Source of the DNA: Sinonovacula constricta
Lineage: Eukaryota > Mollusca > Bivalvia > Cardiida > Solecurtidae
DNA length: 64,000 nt
Direction: 5' to 3'
NCBI GenBank assembly: GCA_007844125.1
Contig: CM017564.1
Location: 20,478,956-20,542,955, forward strand
Position 1 is the stretch's first letter. Every line of letters starts with the position of its first letter. The translations under genes and the position numbers were made by a program. The notes below the pieces were generated by a model. The model was not told where the DNA came from, searched no databases, and saw only the letters and a list, made by a program, of their open reading frames with translations. Shown in pieces: positions 31,406-42,338 of the stretch.

Positions 31406-33030
31406 ATAGTGCGAGGAGTTGGGCAGATTTTCTGGTTCCCCTGCTTCCCGCTGCTCCTCCAACATTTTCTCGGCCTCAGCCAACTGTTTACGCATATGTG
31501 CCAATTGGCGTCTCAGCTTCGCCTGAAATAGCGACAACAACAATAACAAATATGAAATCAGCAGTAATTAAAAAAAAACATATTTTGGGATCTAAATATA
31601 TTCATTTAAAACGTTGTTGTTGTTTTTATATTCAATACGACGTTGTTATTGTTGTTTTTGTTTTGTCTTTGTTGTTGTTTTTTTGGTTTTGTTTTTTATT
31701 TATTTTTGTTTTATTATTGATGTTTTGTTGTTGTTGTTTTACGAATTGACTGCGTAATATTTACGAATACATTCATATATATATATATATATACCGGCCG
31801 CAATAGCTCAGATGGTAGAGCGTCGGCTTGGGGATCGGGAGGTCGTGGGTTCGAACCCCGGCCGGGTCATACCAAAGACTTTAAAGTTGGTAGTAGTGGC
31901 TTCCCTCCTAACGCTCGGGGCTACGGGGACAGCATCGGTGTCAGTATAATGGACCGGCCGGGTTCAGTCCCTGGGCACCTCATAAGTGCCCCTGTGCTGT
32001 AATGATAGAAATGTCGCTGCGCAGTATCGGCAAAAATGCCGGCTAATCCCAATTCCTAATCCCACAAGCATCAATATGTTGTACAACTATTCTTCTGTTA
32101 ATTAGCTAATGATGTATACAAATAAATATTGGTTATACATTTGTGCTCAAAACCAATCTCATTGCATATCACTTTTTTTTTAAATGTTTCTCTATTTATT
32201 GATTACCCAACATTGATCTTGATTTTATCTAATTGTCTAATTTAGTTTTGATAACAAACTTTACAAACACAAATAATAGTGTAATTGCAACAGATTTAAT
32301 ATACAGATACATACACACCAGTAGAATTTAAATATGTATCAAATATATTAAGACAACAGAAATAAGAATCTGATAATTTTAAATCAATAGCAATGGAATG
32401 AACATGAATAAACATTCAAACAAGATCTCAATTCGTACTTTGGTAAAATAAAATCCAGTTTATATAATAAAATATCCAATAATTAAGACACAAAAAAATA
32501 AATACTTATGTAATTAAGTGCATTGTGACTGAAATTTTAACCACACTATCATTTCTTTTTTAATGCTATTGTAGTTGTATTTTTTATACATACTTTTTTC
32601 TCAGAATAGTTTTTAAAGAAAGAATATTATGTACATTTTGCATCATGTAAGTAACTAAAAAAAACTTAAGCCCTATTACCAAATTTTTCCATCCACTATC
32701 AATAGTGTGTTGGCTGTGCATGTACATGTTTTGTATATCTACAATATGCTATGTTGTTTACAATTTGTTATAACCTAACCTGTTATGTTATCATTTACTT
32801 TAGAAATGAAAATCTGTATATTTGAATGTCAGAAATAAAAATTAAAAAAAAAACACAACAATTCGTGTATTTAATCTTAGAGATAAACCGAGAAAAGGAG
32901 ATACACTATCACTTTAGTTAATAAATTTACGGAACTGATTAAATATAAAGATCATTATTAAACAACATTTCAAACTTACTTCAAATTTAGGAGTCGACGC
33001 CTCCACCGGCGTCCATAGCCTCCTTCTCGG
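31406..33030 (-). CDS. Two putative exons of an unidentified coiled-coil gene
   Basis: A 51-nt open segment at 32,980-33,030 is flanked by TTTTTAG| and |GTAAGT; the next, from 31,522 down to about 31,406, follows GCTATTTCAG|. Both are in phase 0. The second encodes a charged heptad-like helix (LRRQLAHMRKQLAEAEKMLE). No start, stop or homologue was recognised, and the downstream end is cut by a LINE fragment. It may belong to a host gene or to another spliced element gene. Confidence 0.35.
31794..32063 (+). mobile_element. tRNA-derived SINE, copy 1
   Basis: The tRNA-like head has an A box (TAGCTCAGATGGTAGAGCG) and a B box (GGTTCGAACCCCGG), followed by a roughly 190-bp body (GACTTTAAAGTTGGTAGTAG ... 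GGCAAAAATGCCGGCTAATC). It is one of three copies in the window and follows an AT microsatellite. The head would be a Pol III promoter. Confidence 0.9.
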
Positions 33031-33108
33031 CTAAAAAGGAGAAGAAAAAAAACATTCAACTTTCTTTCATTCCCAAATAATCGACGGTATAGATAATATG
33101 TACATTAA

Positions 33109-33147
<39 letters not shown>

Positions 33148-34258
33148 TCAATAGAATGAAAATATGAGATGACGATACTAACTACGTGTAGATATAAAAT
33201 CGAAGTATTAGTAGTATAGAAATGGTGGGGGCCCGGACCTCAATTGTGGTCTTTTTGCTCTTTTGTTGTCCAACTGCCCCCATTGCCCTTTTGGAGGTCT
33301 TTTGTACCTCCATTGCCTTTTAGATGTTTTTTTTTTTTTTGTATCCTCAATTGTCCTTTTGAAGGTATTTTGTTCTCTCACACGTTTCGTGTTCGTTAAT
33401 TCATTTATTACGAAATGGTGGGAGTCAGGACCACATGTGGTCTTTTGCTCGTTTGTGGTCCTGGCCCTCCCCAATTGTCCTTTTGAAGGTCTTTTGTTCT
33501 CTCACACGATTCGTGTTTGTTAATTTATTTAATACGTGCGTTGTATTACTTGTAACGCGGTATTACAGTCGGAGCTTTTTACTAAGGCATATAAAATGTT
33601 AAAGTAAATATGCGAACGCAAACATATATTGTCTAATAATGCATGATCTACTAAATAGTAAACATTTATTGTCTAAGGCAATCTTTTAAATGAAAACTAA
33701 TTTCCAAAATAAATTTAACATTATAATTTAAATGGATATAAAGGAATGTTTACTGAAGTTTTTATATATATATATGTTATTCTGAATATTGCAGAGAAAA
33801 TCCGCTGCTTAAAAGGCTGTTGATAGGTGAACATATTTATCTTTCTATATTATTTATTAATTATTACAGCTATCAAAAATAATGTAGATGTGTTAAAAGC
33901 AGCTTTATGACTAGCAAATCAAGAAATAAGTAGTTTAAACATTCAAACAACAATATACATAGATACCAGCCAATCATTTAGAGTTATTAAAAGGATAGAT
34001 TTTTTTGATTGACTTAAAAATGTTGTCATTGCTAATATTAATACACGCTCTTTGTTTTATGCTTATATTAAAATATACTATGTATTTTCGTAATAAAATG
34101 TAAAAATAATCAGTCATAATGTACATGTACAAGCTATTGGAGCAAAAATAATCATAGTGTACAAGCTATTTGAGCATAACCTCCAAGCAAAAAATAGTAA
34201 AAAACTAAAGGTTAAAAAATCCCTGATGTTGTTTATTTTTTTCTATAAAGTATTTGTC
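32064..34258. repeat. Mostly noncoding; imperfect duplication at 33,222-33,533
   Basis: AATGGTGGG...GTGGTCTTTTTGCTC and TTGTCCTTTTGAAGGT followed by TTTTGTTCTCTCACACG each occur twice, forming a degenerate tandem repeat. A (TA)/(ATA) microsatellite lies at 33,110-33,146. Apart from the exon at 32,980-33,030 I see no gene. Confidence 0.45.
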
Positions 34259-35883
34259 TTAAACATCGTGAGATGTAGATGGGGAATTACAAGTTCTATA
34301 TTCTTTCATTTCAATATGATCATTTTTGATGGTAGAAGATTTGCAAAAATTGTACTTGCAAAAATGATACTTTTTGTTAAGTATTGAAATAATTATCAAT
34401 AATGTAGTAAGTCCACAAAATGCTAATATAACCAGAATAATTTGAAAAATTATATTATTAAATGGTGACTCATCATTATCATTAGGAATTAAGAATGGAA
34501 CAGTAACATGGTTTGAAGTTAAATTGCGATTTAAAGAGAAGAGAGAAGTATAAACACCTTTAATGGATTCAACCTCAGCGGATGTGGTGGTGTCTATATC
34601 TGCGTAGGTTCTGGTCTCTGTAGTAGTGGTGTCTCTCAAGGTGGTATACATAGTTGTTACTCAGGTAGAGGTGGCAGAGGTTAAGATCGTAGAGGTGGCA
34701 ACGTCTGATGCAAGAACAAGAAAAACAAAAGACTTGTTTATCAACTATTTCTTGTTCATTGCTTTTGCTTACTTGTATACAAAGAGTTACTTTTTAATAC
34801 AAGAGCTGTCATGAGTACATCATGTTCTACTATTTGAGGTTAATCAAAGATAAGATTTGATCATGATGCTTATAGGAAAAGAACGAAGTTATATACCGAT
34901 ACTTATATTACATTAGTATATATAACTAACACGAACTGAGAATATTTACTATAGATTCTTAATGGATAATATAAAAATGCAACAGTTAACAAAGCTTTAA
35001 CATTTTTCAAAGTCCAAAAGAGGCATAATTAAGACAAACTTTAATTTATAATAACGGTTTTCGTTGTCAATAGATGGCAACATGCGTGCTTAGTTTCTTA
35101 TACGTTCAATAAGCAATATTAGAGAAAAATGCAATGTTAAAGCTTTAACATTTTTCAAAAAAGGGATCTAACTCTGTCAAATGTAAATGTAAAATTACTG
35201 TTCTTGCTGTCGGTAATTGATATCAAGATTAAAAACACATGTGTAAAGTTTCCTGAAGATCCAATCGATAATAGCGAAGAAAAATTCTATGTTAAACAAA
35301 ACCATAACATTTTCTGAGATGCAGAGGCAAATAGAATTGATTATACTATTCTTCAAACAATCAAGCTAATAAATATTCAAAACGACATAACATATACATA
35401 TTTGGTTATATTAAAACGACTGAATTATTGAACCTAGCATATAGTAAGTTTTACATAACTTAATAACGTAAACAATGCAAGGGAGATAATAGCAAAAACA
35501 ATACAAGGGAGATTACATTAACGCTCACTGTTATGTAAGCTAAGAAATATTGGAATAGTTCAATAAAAAATACCTGGACAAGTCAGTGGGCTCTCCTTTG
35601 GTCTGGTTATGGTAATATTCCGTAAATTGTAGACGAAGTTGGCGCATGAAACAGTGTCATACTCTAGCTCAATGTAGTCAACATTTGGCAAACTGCCAAG
35701 ATCGATCATCTGTCCTGGATTCATTTTATCAATCAGTAGTCTTTTTATGGTAGTGTCTTCGTTTCTCATTTCATAAATTTGTTCAGATCCCAACTCACAT
35801 TTTAAAACTTCTGATAGTCCATGGCAGTCAAGATTTGCCGCAGCAGAAACTTGAACAAATGTGAAAAACATCAACGGCAACAT
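34259..35883 (-). pseudogene. Two-exon secreted/type I membrane protein (Polinton-linked family), one nonsense codon
   Basis: Exon 1 (35,574-35,883) encodes a signal peptide (LPLMFFTFVQVSAAA), a Cys-containing ectodomain with an LRR-cap look (DLGSLPNVDYIELEYDTVSC) and an N-glycosylation site (NIT). Donor CCAG|GTATTT; acceptor TTGCATCAG| at 34,705; phase 1 joins in frame. Exon 2 (34,259-34,704) is Thr/Ser-rich with further N-x-T/S sites, one membrane helix (IILVILAFCGLTTLLIIISIL) and a cytoplasmic tail. One in-frame TGA occurs in exon 2 near 34,660; the partial duplicate at 43.7 kb has TCA there. Ligand and function unknown. Confidence 0.6.
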
Positions 35884-36139
35884 GGTGACGACGATTAGAA
35901 AAAAATCTAATTATTCACGGTGTTGCATATTTTTATCACGCTAGTAAAATAACTATTAAACACAAAGTTGTCTCCCTTCAACATATAATTATTGATCATA
36001 ATAAACATACCTAATCTAAAGTAGATCTGTATTTACATCAAAATAAGCAAATATCATAAATTTACACATTGCAATATTTAATTTTCACTGCAAAAAGTAG
36101 TTAGCTGTCGTCTGACTTATTCTCGAGCAGCCGCATCAT

Positions 36140-36403
36140 CTACACATACACCCGCTTCACGAGGATTGGCAAAACTGCCCGTTTATCAATAAACAGCCTG
36201 GGTTTCACTCCTTCACTCGGGGTTATTTTGTTTTCCCTCGAAATCTCATTTGCAGGTAGCTCTGACGAAACAGTACTGGGGATTGAACTGTTTTCTTCCT
36301 TCTCTGCCTGTCGACCAGATTGTTCGAGCGGCTTTGCCGCGTCGGCAAGTGCCAGTAAGCGCTCATACTTAGTTTTAGGTATCAAGAACAATTCATGCGC
36401 CAT
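36140..36403 (-). CDS. Conserved small Polinton protein (MAHELFLIPK start)
   Basis: An intact 87-residue ORF whose ATG directly follows the TAA of the previous gene. The N-terminus HELFLIPKTKYERLLALA is followed by a low-complexity polar stretch. Its place after the ATPase and the 102-residue gene suggests a late/structural role (inference). Family function is not known to me. Confidence 0.6.
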   Translation of the reverse strand: MAHELFLIPKTKYERLLALADAAKPLEQSGRQAEKEENSSIPSTVSSELPANEISRENKITPSEGVKPRLFIDKRAVLPILVKRVYV

Positions 36404-36712
36404 TTAAATCAAGTTACGAATTACTTTAATGAAAGGTAAAATATACTTAATATGTTGAACAAGTATTTGCTTTCTGCGTTTCAATGACACTCCCTTACTG
36501 ACCAGTTGTCGAATAATAGCTTTTCTTTTCGTCGCTTGCTTTTTGTCCTTTTCAGACAATGCGCGATAACCATGTAGTATATTGTACACAATCTGCACAA
36601 TAGCGTTTAATTGAGACTTTTCTACGTTTTCCAATAACAGCTTTCTCTGTTTGTCAGGCACGTTTAACAAGAAACGCAAAAAGTTCGTCTCCTTTTTAAT
36701 GAGCGGATTCAT
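36404..36712 (-). CDS. Conserved 102-residue basic Polinton protein
   Basis: An intact ORF starting MNPLIKKETNFLRFLLNVP; helical and Lys/Arg-rich (KDKKQATKRKAIIRQLVSKG). Its start overlaps the ATPase gene by 17 bp. Small basic helical proteins in this position are recurrent in Polintons as far as I recall; the function is not established here. Confidence 0.65.
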   Translation of the reverse strand: MNPLIKKETNFLRFLLNVPDKQRKLLLENVEKSQLNAIVQIVYNILHGYRALSEKDKKQATKRKAIIRQLVSKGVSLKRRKQILVQHIKYILPFIKVIRNLI

Positions 36713-37461
36713 GCTTCTTTTCAGACTGATAGACTATCATTAACTGATCGGGTAAAATATTGGTTCGCAACTTATATTTTGGGTTAGAATGTGGAGAAAG
36801 GTCGATCAGCAGGTAGCCATATTTCTTCGCAGTAGCTTTCTTATACGCATCCATAAAAAACTTAACTTGGCCAGGAAATAGCTGTCGCCCCAAAGTTTGT
36901 ATTTGCAGTTGGTCTCGACTGTTTTTGAATAAAAAGAAATAGTGCGTGTTCAAACTGATGGTACGAAATTCTCGCCCGGGGCAAAACGCATTTTGACAAA
37001 TGAGAATACAGAAACATTTATAGTGGTGAGCATACTTGCAATAAATATCTACGACATCTTTGCTATTTGCGCTTTCTGCCATCATATCGTCAATCACCAA
37101 TAGTTTTTCTCCCGACTCATACATATGCCACATTTCGAGTTCAGTTTTGGAGGGAAGTCCCTCGTTAAACGTAATATGTGGTATGACTTTTTTCATGTCT
37201 GCATACAAAGGTTGATCGACGCTGTAGCAATAATAAATTGCTTCGATGGGTTTCGTAAACACTCCATTAGCGTGTTTTAGCAGTTGAAACACGAAGCTCG
37301 TCTTGCCGACATTACTCGGACCTGTAAATAGCGGATAAATCAGATTTCTCAATATCAATTTCATACGCAGTTCGAAAAGGAAATGTTTTTGTATTCGCAA
37401 AATGCGACTCACCTATTACTTGCGCGGTGGAGTCTACCTCAAGCTGAACGACACTTTTCAT
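36696..37461 (-). CDS. Polinton genome-packaging ATPase (FtsK/HerA, A32-like), one intron
   Basis: Exon 1 (37,413-37,461) encodes MKSVVQLEVDSTAQVI and ends at ATAG|GTGAGT. A 91-nt intron ends TTTACAG|. Exon 2 (36,696-37,321) begins GPSNVGKTSFV, so the Walker A loop is assembled across the junction. Walker B is LLVIDDMM and a sensor-like ILICQNAF follows. The protein would pump DNA into capsids. The frame without splicing also stays open upstream, but it lacks the typical strand before Walker A, so the spliced model is preferred. The ORF is intact and overlaps the next gene. Confidence 0.85.
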
Positions 37462-37787
37462 TTTCGATGCACGTATGAAAATGAAGTCAGAAACTGATAA
37501 CGCCTTGTTTTAAGTGTAATATTTGTATGCGCATGCGCATTTTGGTGAACTACTTTTACTATATGTTCAAAGGAAAATAAAGCAATAACAACTGTTTGAA
37601 TATACGTGATTTTATTTATGAACAGACACCAAGTATACAACGATTAATATGAGCATATGCATATATGTTATTTAAAAATCAATATAAACTCACGAAATAC
37701 GTACATCAAATTTAAAAGCAAACAATGTATACAGTGCGGTTAAAACTAACATCGTCTTTCATTAAATCTCCTCTCCAACGACAGCAG

Positions 37788-38228
37788 TTAAACAGTCATG
37801 TTTATCATTTTATTTTTCCACTCCAATGTTTTCATGTCCGTTTCGCGCCAGTCCGAACAATACAGTTTAAGTTTGAACATCTCGAGCAGCTCGGGAGAAA
37901 CGTTGATGGTAGTTGGCGCGTCATTCCATTTCGTTAATACTTCGAATTCCTCCACTTCCTTAAGAACATCTTCAAAATAAAGTTCTAACTGTTGTCTATT
38001 TGTCAGATTAATGCAGGTGTGATCCAGTTTTGACAAACGAGAGCATTGACATCCAAGACACTTCTTTCTAAAAACTGAACACATTTTTAGACTTATTTCC
38101 TTAGCGTAGAAAAAGTCGAAATAAGACTGAAGTAATGCGACTGGATTAAATTCCATCACAACTTTTGCAATCATTAACGGGTGTCTAGTCCACGTTTGAT
38201 AACTACACAGGCGGTTGTTATATTTCAC
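37788..38228 (-). CDS. Conserved Polinton protein with CxC/HxC motif (Polinton A)
   Basis: Homologue of the 18.7-kb gene: SYFDFFYAKEISL, CLGCQCSRLSKLDHTC and LELYFEDVLKEVEEFEV align in order. The frame is open from 38,228; the first ATG in frame is at 38,174 (MIAKVVMEF) and is the likelier start. CxxC and HxC again suggest a zinc knuckle. Intact, function unknown. Confidence 0.65.
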   Translation of the reverse strand: MKYNNRLCSYQTWTRHPLMIAKVVMEFNPVALLQSYFDFFYAKEISLKMCSVFRKKCLGCQCSRLSKLDHTCINLTNRQQLELYFEDVLKEVEEFEVLTKWNDAPTTINVSPELLEMFKLKLYCSDWRETDMKTLEWKNKMINMTV

Positions 38229-38261
38229 TTTGCAATCAAAGAATATAGTGTTCGTCTTTCA

Positions 38262-39083
38262 TCAGTCCGCATAGAGTTTATAAGTGGCTGGATTGCACAA
38301 GTGGCATTTTAAATACGACATTTGATTGTAATGAAGATCGCTGCAATTTTCGCTATATCCAGTCTCAGGACAAGGTTGATTAAATGTGCCGCTTAGAAGT
38401 TCAGTAGGAAAATCTGTCGACGTGTTCAGCTGATCCAGCGACGTGTTTCCGAGTTGGTTTGCCGCCGTTTGCCGCGTTGTATCACCTAACAATACGCTTT
38501 CAAAGTCCCAGTCGTTCCACTCAGCCATAAAATTTTGCGGTACTTCGTATACATTTTCGTTTGCCACACGTTTTGTTTCCTCCCGTTCAGCCTCTCGTTG
38601 TCTAGCTTTCTCAAAGATGTCCGGAAAGCTTCGAGAACCGTCGTTTATCAATTGACTTTCCGATTTAAGCGTATCTCCACTTAACGTAAAACTCCCGCTG
38701 TCGTCATAGATTGTCACTTGGTCGGGTGAATCGACATTTGTACTGCTCTGTTCGCTGGAAGACTTCGCGCGCTGAGTTTGTGATTGTTCGTTACACAATG
38801 TCAACGTTTTCCTATTTTGGTACCGTTTCTTGTTACACTTCGCGGTAGACGTCGCTTTACATGTTTCAGCCGATTGTCCCAGTATGTTCCCAAAATCCGT
38901 AGCATGTCTTGTCTTCTTTCCAGATTTCTTAGTTTGTGTTGATTTAAACGGGTTACAGCCGCCAAACTTCTTCTTAATGTGCCGTTCACTTTTCAGATGT
39001 CGGTTCACATAAAATTCTGTCATCCAAAGTTTACATATGGAGCAGAAAATAGATTTAATGTTATCCTTTAAGACACGATCCAT
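38262..39083 (-). CDS. C2H2 zinc-finger protein (Polinton A)
   Basis: An intact 273-residue ORF. Near the N-terminus FCSICKLWMTEFYVNRHLKS followed by ERH is a single C2H2 finger; the rest is polar and basic then acidic, with EKARQREAEREETKR near residue 165. The C-terminus has a second Cys pair (LKCHLCNPA). It resembles the 49.2-kb gene in finger and position, immediately downstream of the two-exon PC4-like gene. A DNA- or RNA-binding regulator is inferred. Confidence 0.65.
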   Translation of the reverse strand: MDRVLKDNIKSIFCSICKLWMTEFYVNRHLKSERHIKKKFGGCNPFKSTQTKKSGKKTRHATDFGNILGQSAETCKATSTAKCNKKRYQNRKTLTLCNEQSQTQRAKSSSEQSSTNVDSPDQVTIYDDSGSFTLSGDTLKSESQLINDGSRSFPDIFEKARQREAEREETKRVANENVYEVPQNFMAEWNDWDFESVLLGDTTRQTAANQLGNTSLDQLNTSTDFPTELLSGTFNQPCPETGYSENCSDLHYNQMSYLKCHLCNPATYKLYAD

Positions 39084-39204
39084 AGCGAATAAGTCTGCGC
39101 AACGTCTAATGATTACATCAGCTAATTCAAGAGTATATATGAAACTGACTCCTCCCAGTACACAAATATTCGTATATCATTGGTTAGTTCATTCAGCTGA
39201 GAGT

Positions 39205-40194
39205 TTAGTAAGGCTTATATCTCCGGTTCGCGCCGAAACGATGCGATTGCTCATATGACTCCGTGGTGGACGATGTGGACGGCGTAGGTTGATTAACTAT
39301 CGCCACCGGCCGCAATAGCTCAGGTGGTAGAGCGTCGGCTTGCGGATCGGGAGGTCGTGGGTTCGAACCCCGGCCGGGTCAAACCAAAGACTTTAAAGTT
39401 GGTAGTAATGGCTTCCCTCCTAACGCTCGGGGCTAAGGGGACAGCATTACGCCTGACTCGTCGGTGTCAGTATAATGGACCGGCCGGGTTCAGTCCCTGG
39501 GCACCTCATAAGTGCCCCTGTGCTATAATGATAGAAATGTCGCTGCGCAGTATCGGCAAAAATGCCGGCTAATCCCTAATCCCTAACTATCGCCATTGGT
39601 TGATCCATCATCGTCTGTTGCTGTGCGTAAGAAACTCCGGTAGCCTAAACATAATAATACGTAAATAGCACGTTTATGGCGGATAAAACACGAATGATCG
39701 GAGATATATGCGCGTTAATCAGATGAAATATGTGGACAACTATAACGATAAATTATAAAAGCGATACTTAGAAAAAAATATGTGAACAATAATTAGATAC
39801 AGCAGGTGGATAATAATTAGATAAAGTATGTGGATCATAAATTGATAAACTATGATAAACGTACATGGCGTATTTTAATATAAGAATTTATAACACATGT
39901 TATGTGCATAAAAAATCATGAAAAACTGAATTGTACCTGTTCTGATTTCATCTGTTCGGCGTATCCTTCAAGTTCAGTTAGGCATGTCCTTAGACGGGAA
40001 GCGTCTTCCCATTTAATCGTGATAGTTTTCGCTTTCGTTCTGTCGAATGTACCCGTCACCCAACATTTTGAACTATCGTTCACGTGCAGGTATAAGTCAC
40101 CATTCCACTTTTTTAAAGTCAAATCTTTATAATAGCCGAATCTCTTGCTGCGCACTTGCGTTAAAAATCCTTCATTGTCAAAATGAGAACTCAT
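39205..40194 (-). pseudogene. Two-exon PC4-like gene (Polinton A) with SINE in exon 2
   Basis: Exon 1 (39,937-40,194) is 258 nt, the same length as in the 48.2-kb copy, and ends CAG|GTACAA. It encodes strands (YYKDLTLKKWNGDLYLHV) then KTITIKWEDASRLRTCLTEL, a layout like PC4 single-stranded-DNA-binding proteins. Exon 2 starts at 39,644 after ATGTTTAG| and ends RYKPY-stop at 39,205; the other copy ends RFRPY-stop. A SINE with 12-bp target duplication (39,306-39,583) splits exon 2. Without it exon 2 keeps frame. A TATA box lies about 95 bp upstream of the ATG. Confidence 0.65.
39306..39583 (+). mobile_element. tRNA-derived SINE, copy 2, with 12-bp target-site duplication
   Basis: Full-length copy starting CCGGCCGCAATAGCTCAGG and ending in TAATCCCTAATCCC. 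TAACTATCGCCA flanks both sides (39,294-39,305 and 39,584-39,595). It sits inside exon 2 of the PC4-like gene. Confidence 0.95.
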
Positions 40195-40284
40195 TTTCTG
40201 TCTAGTGGTACTAACTCAATATGGTAGAGTATATCAAACGTCGGAGATGTTAGCTCAGGATGATACTACTAGACACGACATCCG

Positions 40285-40295
40285 GTTTATATAGC
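40285..40295 (-). promoter_or_regulatory. TATA box of the PC4-like gene
   Basis: GCTATATAAAC on the minus strand, about 95 bp before the ATG at 40,194. The same octamer core precedes genes starting at 46,224 and 47,356. Confidence 0.55.
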
Positions 40296-40799
40296 GTTGA
40301 AAAAGGGGCGTAACGCTATACGCCCACTGATTCAACATGTTTAGTCACGCCAGTTTGAATTAGATAGGGCGCGGATAGACTGATCTGTCAAGATAAGAAA
40401 TGATGTATGATCTGCTGTCATTTTAAAGCCTTTCTACACAGTAGCGTCTCGCGCACGTTGGTATGATTGGACATATTTTGATGTACATAACTTCTTTGAT
40501 TTTTTTTTTTTTTACGTATGTCGTTATCGATGTAAAACGTCACATTTAGTAGATATTTTTTGCATGATAACCCTTATATAGCATTTTCTATGAAAAAAAA
40601 AATTGCTCTTTACATCCATATAAATCCAAAGTTTTCACGATCGTTACAGAATCAGCATGTGTCTTTCCGTCAATAAGCAAGTTTTTACTCAACCACACTT
40701 CTTTTCCACAAACCGAACACATGTCTGTATATAACAAGCATCTCCAATTGAAGTAACTATGTTTTATTATTATTTTTTTATTTGATATACGTTCTTGTG

Positions 40800-41203
40800 T
40801 ACACGACACATATACACAATTTCTTTTTGGTTTTCATCGGTGAAACGATGCCAATGCTGATGGGAAATAGGTTATTATACCGACTTTCACCTTAATCAGA
40901 TACGATTATGATATATGACCTTGTGTACACCACGCACCTGCACATTTTTGCGGTTTTCAGAGGAAACATGGTGTATATAGAGACGGGAAATAAGCACTTA
41001 CACCTATCAGTTTAATCAGATATAAGTTGATATAAGTTGATATATGATCATGCGTTCTCCCACACACCCGCGTCAGTACATTTTTGCGGTTTTTAGAGGA
41101 GACATGGTGTCTACAGAGACGGGAAATGAACACTTACACATATCACTTTAATCAGATATAAGTTGATATATGATATTGCGTACCCCATACACCTGCGTCA
41201 GTA

Positions 41204-41225
<22 letters not shown>
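40800..41225. repeat. Tandem repeat, about 125-bp unit, roughly three copies
   Basis: Units contain CACATTTTTGCGGTTTTCAG (or a variant), AGACGGGAAAT, ACTTACACCTATCA and TTTAATCAGATATAAGTTGA. The last copy runs into a poly-T stretch (41,206-41,227). It lies between the divergent PC4-like gene and the RING/membrane-protein genes. Confidence 0.6.
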
Positions 41226-41234
<9 letters not shown>

Positions 41235-41409
41235 CAGTTTTCAGAGGTGCAATAGGTGGTTATATTTGCCAGGAAAATCAGATATAAAAGCTGATGTATC
41301 AGCTCACTTACTAGACATACCTATGTTAGCACATCTTCAGATTTCTACAGAAACTAGCTATGGATTTATATATAGGACTTCATTTTCTCTATACACACAA
41401 GTTTAATAA

Positions 41410-41930
41410 CAGATATCAATTTTAGTTATAACATATTCGAACAATTCTGTTAAATTGTTTCAAGAATTGTGGTTAGAGGACTGTGATATATGTTTGGAAG
41501 AAAAATAGTTTTACTTCATAAACGAATGTCAGTGTAAAGGTAATGTGTGCAGGGAGTGTTATTACAAACTGGATAAGTGCCCATTTTGTCGCAGAGTTTA
41601 CTCTATCCATAATTCATATTTTTCATCATTTTCTTATAGATCTACAAATATTTCTGCTTTTACTGGTGAAATCTATCGTACTACACACCTCCTTACGGCA
41701 AGGGAATATTTTTATTTGAGTGATAGAGAAATAGAAAGACGATTTTCTCTAGGCTTTACCGCTTTGCCTGGAGTATCCACACCAAATACATTGAATTGAC
41801 AAATTTGAAGCGTTCAATGATCCTAACGGAGCGGATATATGTGTTGGTAGAGAAGAGGCTCGTCGTTTCCTTAGAAATCAATTGGATATTTTCATAAGAC
41901 ACCAGTAACGACATTCAACTTAAAAATTGA
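41410..41930 (+). pseudogene. RING-finger protein
   Basis: From about 41,440 the frame reads CDICLEEK, a TAG, then FINECQCKGNVCRECYYKL and KCPFC. The spacing C-x2-C...C-x-C-x4-C-x2-C...C-x2-C is a RING in which a Cys replaces the usual His. RING domains recruit E2 enzymes as ubiquitin ligases. A conserved-looking tail continues to 41,799 and, after a frameshift, to about 41,910 (ICVGREEARRFLRNQLDIF). A splice acceptor may lie at 41,424 (ATTTTAG|). It lies in Polinton A between the PC4-like and membrane-protein genes. Confidence 0.65.
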
Positions 41931-42237
41931 CGCGTTTCAACGCTTTCAGTACTTTGATTCTCATAATGTAGGGGAGATCACTGTGGATGTGATGAAAAAT
42001 TTAGTGCAGTGTCACTGGATGGCATTAAGTCTCACCTAGCATGTGACACCATTCTGTGTTACTACGGGTGGCATTAAGTCTCACCTCGCCTTATGATTAT
42101 TTGAAAATACTTACGCCCCAGTGAAATTTTAACGCTTTATTAAGTTAATCTGTTATATTCTAACAACGATTATTTCCCTATTATTTACAGCTTAAAAATA
42201 CCTTACCTTGCTACCATACCCTCTACCCTATCTTCGC

Positions 42238-42249
42238 CTTATATAAATA
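42238..42249 (+). promoter_or_regulatory. TATA box of the membrane-protein gene
   Basis: CTTATATAAATA about 90 bp upstream of the ATG at 42,339. Confidence 0.5.
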
Positions 42250-42338
42250 TTTAGTGTACTCGGTTAGATTTTAACGTATGGGAAACAGGTGGGAATTAAC
42301 GTTTTCGATGTTAGTTCTTCCCATTGCAACCATCCAAA

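Noticed and set aside
31794..31868. tRNA gene (A and B boxes, TTCGAAC arm)
   Set aside because: The same sequence occurs three times with a common non-tRNA body and, at 39.3 kb, a 12-bp target duplication. It is a SINE head, and the anticodon stem pairs poorly.
40588..40809. 73-residue minus-strand ORF with a CxxC motif
   Set aside because: Overlaps the tandem repeat region, lacks a second metal-ligand pair, and has no counterpart near the other PC4-like genes.
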